DNA of 64,000 nt, from NCBI RefSeq assembly GCF_005239225.2, contig NC_133287.1:10459493-10523492 (forward strand), in the 5' to 3' direction. The DNA is from Populus alba. Taxonomy: Eukaryota; Streptophyta; Magnoliopsida; Malpighiales; Salicaceae. Both the position numbers and the translations under genes were made by a program. Shown piece after piece: positions 37,870 through 47,639 of this stretch (positions are counted from its first letter, which is position 1; each line of letters begins with the position of its first letter). A model generated the notes under the pieces. That model was not told the DNA's origin and made no database searches. It worked only from the letters and a program-made list of their open reading frames with translations.

Positions 37870-38630
37870 TCGAGTTTAGGTATTCAAGATTGTTGAGCTT
37901 GGTGAGATTATTTGATTGCCTCTGTTTCTATGATATGACTAAATTCAAGCTGGTGGCTTGGCCAGGGTTTCATGTTTGCCCATGTTTTCCAAAGAAAGGG
38001 AGAAATTTTTTGAAAGGCAATTTTGTTATTTCAAGGAAATATAAGTTTTTAGTAATTAGATTGTATATAATGGTAAACCTTTAATAATGCAATATTTTTT
38101 ATTGATATTTATGTTTAGTGTAGTATCATATAAAGTGTTATGCAATGAAAAAATATAAAATAGCGTGAACTATAAAATACTTAAGGATAATTTTCTCAAT
38201 TATAACAATTGTCAGCGTATCAAGAATGTCGCACTCAATATTGCGGTGATTTTTAAAAATTAAAATGTGAAAGAATATATTTATGACATCTTGTTCTTAG
38301 ACAAGGAATATGTATAATTTAAGGAATCGTCACCTAGTATTATAATTACTAAGAATGCATGACATTCTCTAGCTTTATAAAGGCCACAAAAAGAGGGAGA
38401 CAGAGAGAACAAGAGGGCGGGGGGCGTAAGAGAAGAACAAGAACAAAGAGGGAACAAAGAAGGTGAAAACAGGAGGAACGAATAGACGAGGAAGAAAAAA
38501 AAGAAGATGAATGTAAACAGAGAAGTAACGTAAAAAATTATAAAGAGAGAGATAACAAGAGTCATTGTTCCCACTAGATTATTTTCTTTGGGCATCACCA
38601 ATCTTAATACTTCCAACATCATCATATCTT
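37870..38630. other. Non-genic DNA between kinase and retroelement fragments
   Basis: No recognisable protein. The section from about 38380 to 38520 is purine-rich on the plus strand (AGAGGGAGA type). Confidence 0.5.
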
Positions 38631-38639
38631 CCACCTCAG

Positions 38640-38960
38640 AATGAAACTCTTCACAAGAGTTTATATCATGTCCAAACTGCTGATGATATTTACAATATTC
38701 ATTCACATCTCCTACAACTTGTGTTCTAACTGGTGTTTTAAGATACCCAGCTTGTCTCATCATCCCGTACAATCTATCCATTGTCACACTCAGAATTGCT
38801 TTACCTTATTTTCCTATCTCCAAGCTATTAGCCCCTGCACTTCTAGAAGCATGGTGTGGTTGAGGATTCAAACTCACATTTAGAAATTCATAAAAGGAAA
38901 TCCACCAAGCTTTAATGAGTTGGAGGATTTTTCTTTTGAATGTAACACATCCATTAATAT
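38640..38960 (-). mobile_element. Ty3/gypsy Gag-like fragment
   Basis: On the minus strand 38781-38590 reads MDRLYGMMRQAGYLKTP, then NEYCKYHQQFGHDINSCEEF, then HSEVEDMMMLEVLRL. This matches the Gag part of plant gypsy-type polyproteins with a zinc-knuckle-like C-x2-H-x4-H-x4-C (C-x2-C-x4-H-x4-C in the classic form). Stop-broken Gag-like text (ILQLIKAWWISF, NPQPHHAS) lies further upstream, to about 38960. No complete ORF remains. Confidence 0.6.
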
Positions 38961-39281
38961 TGTGACCAGTGATACCAATAGGGTATTCACATTTTTTTTA
39001 TCTAATTTATACCAATAAAGGAATGGTGGTTGTAAATGTGCTAAAGGAACAGGCGCTATCTAACTAATATTAAGCAATCTTTGGTACATTTTGGTGAGAG
39101 GTATTATAGGTAGCGATGGAAGTTGCTCTGACTATTCTACCAACTTTGTAAACTGTTTGATGTCTTCCTCCTCACATTATTTCTCATCCATTGCGATTAT
39201 ATTTTTATCAAAGTTAAGCCAATTATTCTCAATGCAGTGGGTTGATGAGTTTATCAACTATCCTTCTTATTTTGCTCGATC

Positions 39282-39712
39282 ATTTTAATCTGATTATACC
39301 CAGATAAACCATCCATAAATTAGTAGGTAGAACTCTTAGCAGCATTATCCACGAGTACATCTATGTGGGGTAAAGAGAAATTATCCTTCAGGATTGCAGT
39401 ATTCAATTATTGGAAACCCAAGTTTATCATGATTTTATTGTCTTTCTTGGGTACCACTACAATGTTAGACGCCTATTGAGAATATTCAACTACTTCTAGA
39501 AATCCAACACCCCACTATTTCTTTATTCCTTCTTTAACCTTGATCAGTATATCAGGCATTGTCCTCCTAAACTTTTGCTTGATTAGTTTGCAACCCTTTA
39601 TCAAGGGTAGCTTATGTACCACAATATCAATATTTAGACCAGGCATGTCAGCATATGACCAGACAAAAACATAAATATATTCTTGCAAAAGAGTAACAAA
39701 CTCATTTCTCAT
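39282..39712 (-). mobile_element. Ty3/gypsy reverse-transcriptase fragment (pseudogenised)
   Basis: One continuous frame from 39712 down to 39282 gives LLQEYIYVFVWSYADMPGL, IVVHKLPLIKGCKLIKQKF, PDILIKVKEGIKK, SNIVVVPKKDNKIM, FSLPHIDVLVDNAAKSS and FMDGLSGYNQIKM. This is the start of a gypsy-type Pol reverse transcriptase, interrupted by four in-frame stops. The catalytic YVDD region is missing because similarity ends soon after GYNQIKM. On this strand it lies upstream of the Gag-like fragment, the reverse of the normal order. Confidence 0.8.
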
Positions 39713-39719
39713 GTGAGCG

Positions 39720-42700
39720 GTGATTATCTTTTCTATTGAAGAATAATTTATTAATTCGTTTACTTTTTAACCAAATTGACTCCCAAATTTATAATTTAAT
39801 CCTTATTAGTCCTCAAACTTTCAATTTGTGTTGTCTTGATCCAATTTTTAAATTATTTTTCATTCATTCATTTTTTATTTTTATTATTTTTATTATTTAA
39901 AAAATCAAAATTTAGATTATGACAAAGGTCAAGTGCTCAACATCAACATTGAGGTCGCGGTTAATGTTGGGCTTAGTTTTCATTAAAGGTGTTGAAAAAA
40001 ATCTACCAACCAAAAAAACAAAAAAATAATTGAAAATACCAAACCGAGACAAAAAAAAAAAAACCAAATTTTTTTTTTAAAAAATTGATTTGATCTGGTT
40101 TGGTTTTGATTTAAAAAAGATAAAACTAATTAAGCTGGATCAAACTGAATCGATTCAAATCAAACTGAATCGTTTGTAAAAAAATAAAGTTTTCACCTAA
40201 CCTTAAATCACTACTAAGCATTGTAGCCCCACGCTCTCCCCCCCCCCCCCAACCTCTCCCCTCTAATTCTCCCTTATGGCCTTATCTGTTAAGCTTGATA
40301 GTTGTCTCTGCAAGTAAATTTGGTTGCTTTTTTTGGTGCGGTGCCAAATCAATATCTCATTTTTCTAGTTAGTTAAGGGCTTCATCATGATCCACCTCTA
40401 AATTTTCAAAGACACCAAGAAAGTTTTGTATTTTTTTTCTATGCGGGGTATGGTTATTTTAACGAGTTTATGGGTTTCATCAAAACATGTCAACCAAGGG
40501 TTTTTTTAAATCAATTTTTCATTCATCCACAATTTATTTAAATTATGTTATAGTTTGTTTGGAATCAAATCACATGTGAAATTGAATTCAATTTCATATT
40601 TGATTTATCAATTGATAACTTATTATAATTTTTATGTGTAGAATAAAATACTAAATCACATAATTGAATTCAATTATATTATTTGGAATAGTTTCATAAT
40701 TAATTATATTGACTACTCTACCCTTAATGCAAAATTGCATGGTACATCTTCTCAGTTAATAATTTGTTTATAAATAAAATATTACATTGAGCTCCCTCAT
40801 GCTCAGAAAACAAGAAGCCATCCACCATTCTCCATTTACCCACAGAGAAAAATTGATTTCAAAAAATATAAAAGTACTTACCTATTAAATACAATGTAAA
40901 TAGGAGAAGGTAGCATAGATGCACAGTTTAAAGTAAAGAGAAGTTTTTGTTGCAGAAAAGAAATAGGATATTTTTGAAATAATATTTTCAATATTGCAAA
41001 TCATAGGGCCAAAAAATTACTTTTATCTATTTGAAATTGATTTCAATAATGTAAATAGGGTCGATTTACTTTTATTTATTTATTATGATTTGAATTTCTT
41101 TTAGGATTCAAATCAATACCCTTAAAAGAATTACAAACACAAGAATTTATTTAACTATTGAAATTAAACTCAATTCCAAGAGTTTCTAACAACCTATTAA
41201 TATTCTAGGTTATAGAGCTTATATTAAAAATTAAATTACAACAAAGTTTAACTTAAAAAATAAATAAACCTCGCTTGTAATTTGATCTTAAATGTGCTCA
41301 CTACCTATGTTCCAACAAGTTTTCCAACAAGTTTTTCTCACAGCGATCTTCTAAAGTTTTTTTTTACCCTTTGATTTTCTTCTTCTTCTTTAACACAATA
41401 TTCTTTCTCCTCTATTTTTTTTTTTTTTGTCAAAACTGTGTCCCCTCCTTACAACATGATTTATTCATCTATTTGTAGGTGGGACTGTTCTTCAAAATCT
41501 TTTAAGAATCATGCAAAAATTTAGCTTAGAGGATTCCATGCGCATGGTATTGAAACTAGGTTGGATACTGGATTTTTCCAAGCTAGAGATTGTTACTACT
41601 TTGCATTATTCTAGTGATTTTAAGATTTGTGGCACTCGAACTGTGATCTCTAGAAAGCAAATCAAGACCCAACCAATTAAACTATATATTTTAAGATTCA
41701 AAAACATGTGTTTTAGTCCCACAGGAAGTGTCGTTCATGGCCATAAATTATAGCAAAGGATCGCATGAAGGTCAGCTATTCCGAACATGTTTGAAGCCTA
41801 GAAACTAGCCATTGGAATAAGAACAAAACCCCGTCGCTTTCTTGTTCTTTGTCTTATAAAACACACTTTTCCACTCCCTTAACTGATGTGAAACAACGTC
41901 GTTTTTTTAAGCTCAATTTGGGACAAGGTTTTCTAATTTAAACCTAAACAATGTTATTCTTAGATTGGTCAAGTTCAAAATAGTCCTTTGATTCTCTCAC
42001 CTTTTCTATTTTAGCCATTGTTCTTCCTTTTTCTCAATTTTAGGCCAATTGTGATTTTCTTTCCTCAATGTCCTTCAATTTTGCCTTTGATCAAATTGAA
42101 ATGCGTCTCTTAATTTCATCCCCTTTTATATTTCAGTCCTTAGCTTCCAAATTCCTCTAATTTGGGCCAATTTCATACATTTTCTTAATTTTTCTTTTCA
42201 ATTGTCCCTAATTGTAACCCAAATTATTTCTGAATTTTTTAATTTAATCCTTGGCCTATTAAATTCAATTATTTGTCCAGTTTTGCCTCTCCACTGTATC
42301 TTTTAACCTTCTCCTTTATTATTATTATTATTATTATTTTAATTGTTATCATTTGTTTTTAATTTACGGTGTATTTCTTGATGAATAATAACTAGAATTG
42401 AAGAAAAAAAATTTTAGGGGATTTTTATTTTTATTATTTTTTTTTTTTTCTCTTAGAAATTTTTTGTTATGACAAATCCAATTTTTTTTATTAGCTTTGG
42501 ATCTATCAAATCAGTGAAGATATATCAAAACAATTTTTATATTATTTAATTTTAAATCTTGAACAAATAAAATTAAAATTAAAAACTTTAAAATTAAGTT
42601 AATAAACAGAGTTTTATAACAATACATAATAACTTTTATAACCTAAACATTTTGTTTTAAGATTTAAAATTTTTTTTATTCAATTTGTAGCGGAGAGTGA

Positions 42701-44300
42701 TCTGAAAACTAGTCTTACTTAGCCACAAAACTCGGATCATGATTCAAAACCATCGATTTTCCATTATGTGCAATAAATAAATAAATAAATAAAACGGGAA
42801 GAAGGAATAAAATTGGTGGCCGACAATTTTGATACAGTTGATGATGGACACCATTTTACCATCCTCATAAAATTTATTTTCAATTAAATACTTGTACTGC
42901 AAAAAAATAAAAAAAAATAAAAATGAAAGGAAGATGAATAAATAAAAAGACAAAAATATTTCTTATATTTTCAAACACCACAGTATATTAAAAAAAAAAA
43001 AAAAAGAAGAAGCAGAGGGTAGATCCCATATTGTGCTATAGGATATTCTATCCTCCACGATGACCGACCTACACATGATTTATAGGCCCGACAATTCCAC
43101 AAGAAAAAATCCATATCACAATTATGAGAAAAATTGCAAATTTATAATTATTATCAAATCTCAAAAATAAATATCTTAAAACTTCACCCCGCTCAAAATG
43201 AAAAATTATAACCTTTTAAGAATGAAAAAAAATAATTTATTAGTTATTAAATTAGACCTGATTTATCAATAAAAAATTATGTCTGATTCAAATATTTAGA
43301 GAAGTTATTAAAAAAAAATAAATATTCTCTCTCTATATATATATAGAGAAGAGAGGACATAATTCACATTAAAAAGAAGTTTTTTTTTTTTTTACTTTGA
43401 AAGATAATTTTTTTCTTTCTTACATTTTTTATTCTCTGAAATTAATTTGATAAGATTTAAAAAAAAAATTGTACTGTGAAATATTTTTTTTGGCTATAAT
43501 AATTAAAATAGCATTGAAAAAATTGATCCATGAACAAGAAAATAAATTCTTAAATCACTAGTAAATTTTCTTTAAATCTACAAAATCAAACCTAACTTAT
43601 TATTAAATTATATAATAGACCTGAACTACATTAATAGCTTAAATTGTTAAATCACCAATTAAATTATTTTTATTAAAAGATGATATTTGTTTTTAATTTT
43701 TTAAAATTGCCTTGGATAAATTTAAATAAATTTGATTTAGTAATTTAACTAATCATGAATCAACCTATTAAGTAACTAGAATTTTACTTAGTTAAAGAAT
43801 TCCACAAAAAAATTATTTTTTTTAGCTAAAAATTAAAATTTTTTTATATATTTTGAATCATTTTAAAAGGACTGATCTCAAAAATAATTTTTTAAATAAA
43901 AAAATATCATTTTAATATATTTTGATACAAAAAATATTTGAAAAAGTAACAACACCATTACAACTATACTCTCAAACAAGTTTTAATATGTGTTTTTGGC
44001 TGAATTTAAACCTTGATAGAAATCAAATAGTAAGTTTACTGTGTCAATATATTTATTTTAGGATGATAAAAAATCAGAACCTGACTGGTTCTATACATAT
44101 CATTGTTAATGTTTTTTTTTTTTTTAAAAAAAAAAAAAAGAGGGGGGAAAACGGGGTGTAAAATCAGGAAAAGAAAAAAAAAACAACTCACGGCTCATTC
44201 CGTCAAAAATCAAAGGGTCTAGATGAGAAGTCAAAACCGTGATGATCAAACAAACGTGTATAACATACATCATAAAACACCCAAGACGTCCCTCTCAACT
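39720..44300. other. Long A/T-rich repeat-laden intergenic region
   Basis: No gene is supported. It includes a C13 run (40238-40250), a block near 40080-40170 with repeated 'aatcaaactgaatcg', and a pyrimidine-rich block (about 41980-42330) with 'aattttaggccaatt'-type repeat text. A small palindrome of 'ctctctatatatatatagaga' type lies near 43331, and part of a MITE-like A/T block lies near 43830-43930. The open frame at 41511-41753 resembles nothing I know. Confidence 0.5.
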
Positions 44301-44307
44301 CCAACCC

Positions 44308-44319
44308 TATATATATATA
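44308..44319 (+). promoter_or_regulatory. TATA box of eIF5 gene
   Basis: TATATATATATA is followed by an ACAC run and then a CT-rich leader ('cttttctctctctac'), the usual layout of a plant core promoter. It lies about 160 bp upstream of the leader intron donor at 44479. Confidence 0.5.
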
Positions 44320-44478
44320 CACACACAAACACACGCTCACACAAGCAAACAAGTCCGCCTCTCGTCCTCCACAACACGAGAAAACAGAGACGCGCCTCCC
44401 CTTTTCTCTCTCTACAAGCTAGCACGGTTTTATCTCTCTAGAAACAAACTTGGATTTCATTAGCTCCGCCGCTTAAAG

Positions 44479-45493
44479 GTATGCTGCTGCTGCTGCGGCT
44501 TCTTGGATCAATCGATCGATCTATTTATTTTCTGAATTTGAATTTGTTTCTTCATATAAGATATTTATCTTTCTGGCTTTAGATCTAGTGTAATGAATCG
44601 TAACCTACCTTTTCTGTTATTTTAGATTATTATGCAGATTAATCAATAAAAAAAATGATTATAATTTGATATAGTAATTTGTTCACCGGGATTCGTCATT
44701 GTTCAATGTTGATTGCGATTCGATGCCACCGTAGCTTACGATTGACTTGATTGCTCGCTGTTATTTTTTGATGATTTCCAACGATGGTTTTCTTGAGTTT
44801 TTGTTCGCCGATTTTTTTTTTAGTTAGATGTTTCTTAACTGTGTTTTCGGGTTTTAATTAGGGTTACTTGTGTTATTAATAACTCCTTTTCCTATAAGGA
44901 ATCTGATTTAATGAGTACTTTTCCTATTAGGAGTAGGATATAGTAAGTCTTTTTCCTACAAGGAGTAGGATTAGTGTAAATAGGACGTGGGGGCTATTAG
45001 CAAAACATGTTTTGTTTTTTATCAATTAATTTGAGGTTTTTCTGCAAACCCTGAACTTTATTCTATTGCTTCTACTTAAAGGTTCTTCAAGTTTTACCTA
45101 TTTGTATATGCTTTTGATTATAGCATGTATTGTTTTGGGCAATTGAAGTTCATGATTTTTTATTTGTTGTGTTTTTTTGCTTTAATATCCTGCTTAATGG
45201 AGCAGCTAGGTCTATTTGATTGAACCAGGATCAAGGTTTCCTCAATGTCTTTATAGTGTTGTGAGGATCATGACTTTGGATCTTTGATGTTTACTAATTC
45301 TATCTCTCCTTGCTTTGATTGATGCTACTTTATTAGTGTGGCAAAGCTTGGTGCGAGTTTTTTATACTTAATGTGCTTTTTGGTTGCATGTTTGATTATT
45401 GTTTTTTCTGTTGTGGTATTTTACTGTCTAGCTTGTGGTTCCTTGTGCTTTTAAAATTTCTTTGTTGCTAAAATTCTTGTCCTGTCTTTTCAG
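44479..45493 (+). other. 5'UTR intron of eIF5
   Basis: A 1015 nt leader intron. The donor is AAAG/GTATGC at 44478/44479 and the acceptor CTTTTCAG/GAG at 45493/45494. First introns in leaders often raise expression of plant housekeeping genes. It contains three TCCTnnnAGGA mini-palindromes (44888-44975). Other AG acceptors within the second leader exon (for example after 45576) could give alternative leaders. Confidence 0.6.
44886..44976 (+). repeat. Three TCCTnnnAGGA-type mini-hairpins
   Basis: TTTTCCTATAAGGAATC, TTTTCCTATTAGGAGTAGGA and TTTTCCTACAAGGAGTAGGA occur in a row within the eIF5 leader intron. Each has short complementary arms. Part of each unit is repeated, suggesting local duplication. 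Confidence 0.6.
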
Positions 45494-45564
45494 GAGACTA
45501 GCAGGTGTTGTTGCTGCTGTCTGCAGATTTTCAGAGTGAAGTCTGTCAAAGTTGAGGTTTTTTT

Positions 45565-45828
45565 ATGTCCGTGCAGGCTATTTCGTTTTTGGGAGCCATT
45601 GGATTACTTGGAGAGTATAGTCCTTCGTCACGGAAAAAGGGTGGACCCTTGTTTGACACAATAAGCTATATGCATTTCGGACTATTTGACGAATACCCAG
45701 AGTTTCAAGGTTGTAGCTGGATTCAACCTTTTCTGACTAAACAAGAACGGTCTTTTCTTGCTAAAGAATCTCTAGAAGACAACATAGCTGCTGCCCAATT
45801 TTTGAATTCCAGCATTTGCGTTCAGTGA
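45565..45828 (+). CDS. Upstream ORF (87 codons) in eIF5 leader
   Basis: ATG at 45565 to TGA at 45826-45828, encoding MSVQAISFLGAIGLLGEY and on to NSSICVQ. It ends 41 nt before the eIF5 ATG. Its AUG is the first in the predicted spliced leader and has a poor context (T at -3, T at +4), whereas eIF5's own AUG has A at -3 and G at +4. At 87 codons it is long for a chance frame in A/T-rich DNA. The peptide matches no domain I know. I recall, without being able to verify it, plant eIF5 genes being listed among those with conserved upstream ORFs. It is probably a translational control element. It might instead be a chance frame or an independent micropeptide. Confidence 0.65.
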   Translation: MSVQAISFLGAIGLLGEYSPSSRKKGGPLFDTISYMHFGLFDEYPEFQGCSWIQPFLTKQERSFLAKESLEDNIAAAQFLNSSICVQ

Positions 45829-45869
45829 CATTACTGAATTTGTAGTGTGATTGATTTACTGTGATCAAG

Positions 45870-47204
45870 ATGGCGTTGCAGAATATTGGTGCTGCAAACA
45901 GTGATGATGCCTTCTACAGGTACAAGATGCCCAAGATGATTACCAAAATTGAGGGCCGAGGAAATGGCATCAAGACAAACATTGTCAACATGGTTGATAT
46001 TGCAAAGGCTTTGGCAAGGCCAGCTTCTTACACTACGAAGTACTTTGGTTGTGAGCTTGGTGCACAATCCAAATTTGATGAGAAAACAGGGACTTCCCAT
46101 GTGAATGGCTCTCATGACACTGCCAAACTTGCAGGCCTGCTTGAGAACTTTATCAAGAAATATGTCCAGTGTTATGGTTGTGGAAACCCTGAGACTGAGG
46201 TAATCATCACCAAAAGCCAGATGATCCAGCTGAAATGTGCTGCTTGTGGTTTTGTGTCGGATGTTGATATGAGGGACAAGCTCACCACTTTCATTGTGAA
46301 GAATCCACCAGAATCAAAGAAGGGATCAAAGGACAAGAAGGCAATGAGGAGGGCTGAGAAGGAGCGACTGAAGGAAGGTGAAGCTGCCGATGAGGAGCAG
46401 AAGAAACTGAAGAATGGTAAGAAGAAGGGATCTTCTACAAAGGATGGCCATGCAAAAGCTAGCTCTATTAAGAAGAAAGCAAACAGCTCTGATGAGGAAC
46501 GTGGGTCACCAACTCATAGCCAGGTTGATGAGAAGGAAGAGGCTGATGATGAAGATGATGTCCAGTGGCAAACTGATACATCTCTGGAGGCTGCTCGCCA
46601 GCGCATTCAAGAGCAGTTGAGTGCTGTGACAGCTGATATGGTCATGCTCGCCGCAGATGAGTCTGAGAAGAATTCAAAGACAGCCAGCAAAGAAAATAGC
46701 AGTCCTCGAGAGGAGGAACCAAAAGCTGGTTACGGGAATTCAAGCGCTTATGAAACTCTCGTGGAGGAGGTGAAGGTAAACCTGAAGAAAGGAGTATCTG
46801 CAAGCAAAATACAGTCTGTTCTCAGTGCACTTGATGGGTCTGCTCAGGAAAAGATGAATGGTCTGTTTGAGGCATTGTTTGAGGGTGTTGAGAAAGGATT
46901 TGCGAAGGAGGTTGGCAAGAAGAAGAAGTATCTGTCAGCCGCTGTTGCTCAGGATGAGGGATCACAGTTGCTCCTGCTCCGAGCAATTGGGGCATTCTGT
47001 GGGAAGTCAAGCTCGAGTGCACTGAAGGAAGTGGCTCTTGTCATGAAAGACCTATATGATGCTGATGTCCTGGAGGAAGAGCACATCGTGCAGTGGTATC
47101 AGGAAGGGCTAGAGGGACCGAGCAAGGATTCTCAGATTTGGAAGAATGCTAAGCCCTTCATTGAATGGCTTCAGAATGCTGAGTCTGAGTCGGAGGAAGA
47201 ATGA
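45870..47204 (+). CDS. EIF5: Eukaryotic translation initiation factor 5 (eIF5)
   Basis: An intronless 444 aa coding region. eIF5 is the GTPase-activating protein for eIF2 in the 43S complex and controls start-codon recognition. The N-terminal domain contains DDAFYRYKMP; R17 corresponds to the arginine finger (Arg15 in yeast). A zinc-binding site is formed by C101, C104, C123 and C126. A highly charged lysine/glutamate linker (about 145-235) follows, then EDDVQWQTDTSLEAARQRIQ, and the C-terminal HEAT-type W2 domain that binds eIF2-beta and eIF3. The protein ends in the acidic-aromatic box WLQNAESESEEE. I start at the ATG at 45870 (AAGATGG, strong context); a frame beginning at a GTG at 45861 has no support. 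The leader carries an intron and an upstream ORF. Confidence 0.97.
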   Translation: MALQNIGAANSDDAFYRYKMPKMITKIEGRGNGIKTNIVNMVDIAKALARPASYTTKYFGCELGAQSKFDEKTGTSHVNGSHDTAKLAGLLENFIKKYVQCYGCGNPETEVIITKSQMIQLKCAACGFVSDVDMRDKLTTFIVKNPPESKKGSKDKKAMRRAEKERLKEGEAADEEQKKLKNGKKKGSSTKDGHAKASSIKKKANSSDEERGSPTHSQVDEKEEADDEDDVQWQTDTSLEAARQRIQEQLSAVTADMVMLAADESEKNSKTASKENSSPREEEPKAGYGNSSAYETLVEEVKVNLKKGVSASKIQSVLSALDGSAQEKMNGLFEALFEGVEKGFAKEVGKKKKYLSAAVAQDEGSQLLLLRAIGAFCGKSSSSALKEVALVMKDLYDADVLEEEHIVQWYQEGLEGPSKDSQIWKNAKPFIEWLQNAESESEEE

Positions 47205-47268
47205 TGGGCTTTTTTTTTTTAGGAGTTCAACTCCCGAGTCTGAAGCCCTCATGGTAATTTGTGTCATG

Positions 47269-47274
47269 AATAAA
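47269..47274 (+). terminator. Candidate poly(A) signal of eIF5
   Basis: AATAAA 65 nt after the stop codon. A second AATAAA at 47594-47599 may serve a longer 3'UTR, which would then include the triplicated 3'UTR repeat at 47300-47449. Confidence 0.45.
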
Positions 47275-47299
47275 AGAGTGTGCCCTTTGCTTTAGTGTC

Positions 47300-47449
47300 C
47301 TTGGTTTGGGGTTGAGTGGAACCTCTTAGGTTTTATGGTCCTTGGTTTGGAGTTGAGTGGAACCTCTTAGGTTTATGGAGAGTGCTGCTGCTATTTATCT
47401 TGAAATCTGTACTTGTTTGTCTTGTTTTGGAGTTGAGTGGAACCTGTTT
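47300..47449 (+). repeat. Triplicated ~24 bp repeat in eIF5 3' region
   Basis: The text 'ttgg[ag]gttgagtggaacct' occurs three times (within 47300-47336, 47341-47376 and 47421-47449). The first two copies share about 36 bp almost exactly, at a spacing of 41 bp; the third starts about 80 bp after the second. It lies between the two candidate poly(A) signals. Confidence 0.8.
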
Positions 47450-47639
47450 GAGTTTTTGTTTTTTATTTTCTTGCTTTCATTTTTGTATTGTTTGGCTTTG
47501 CTGTTATTGAGCTTGGTCATTTTAGGCATCTTGGGTGGATAACACTGTTACCACCTATCTGCTAGAAATTCAGAGCAAAAGGAATTTCAGATCAATAAAC
47601 GTTCCTCTAACTGTGATATGTTTATGTTTTTGTCAAATG

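Noticed and set aside
45861..45869. Extended eIF5 start three codons upstream
   Set aside because: The upstream codon is GTG; the ATG at 45870 has a strong context and matches the usual eIF5 N-terminus.
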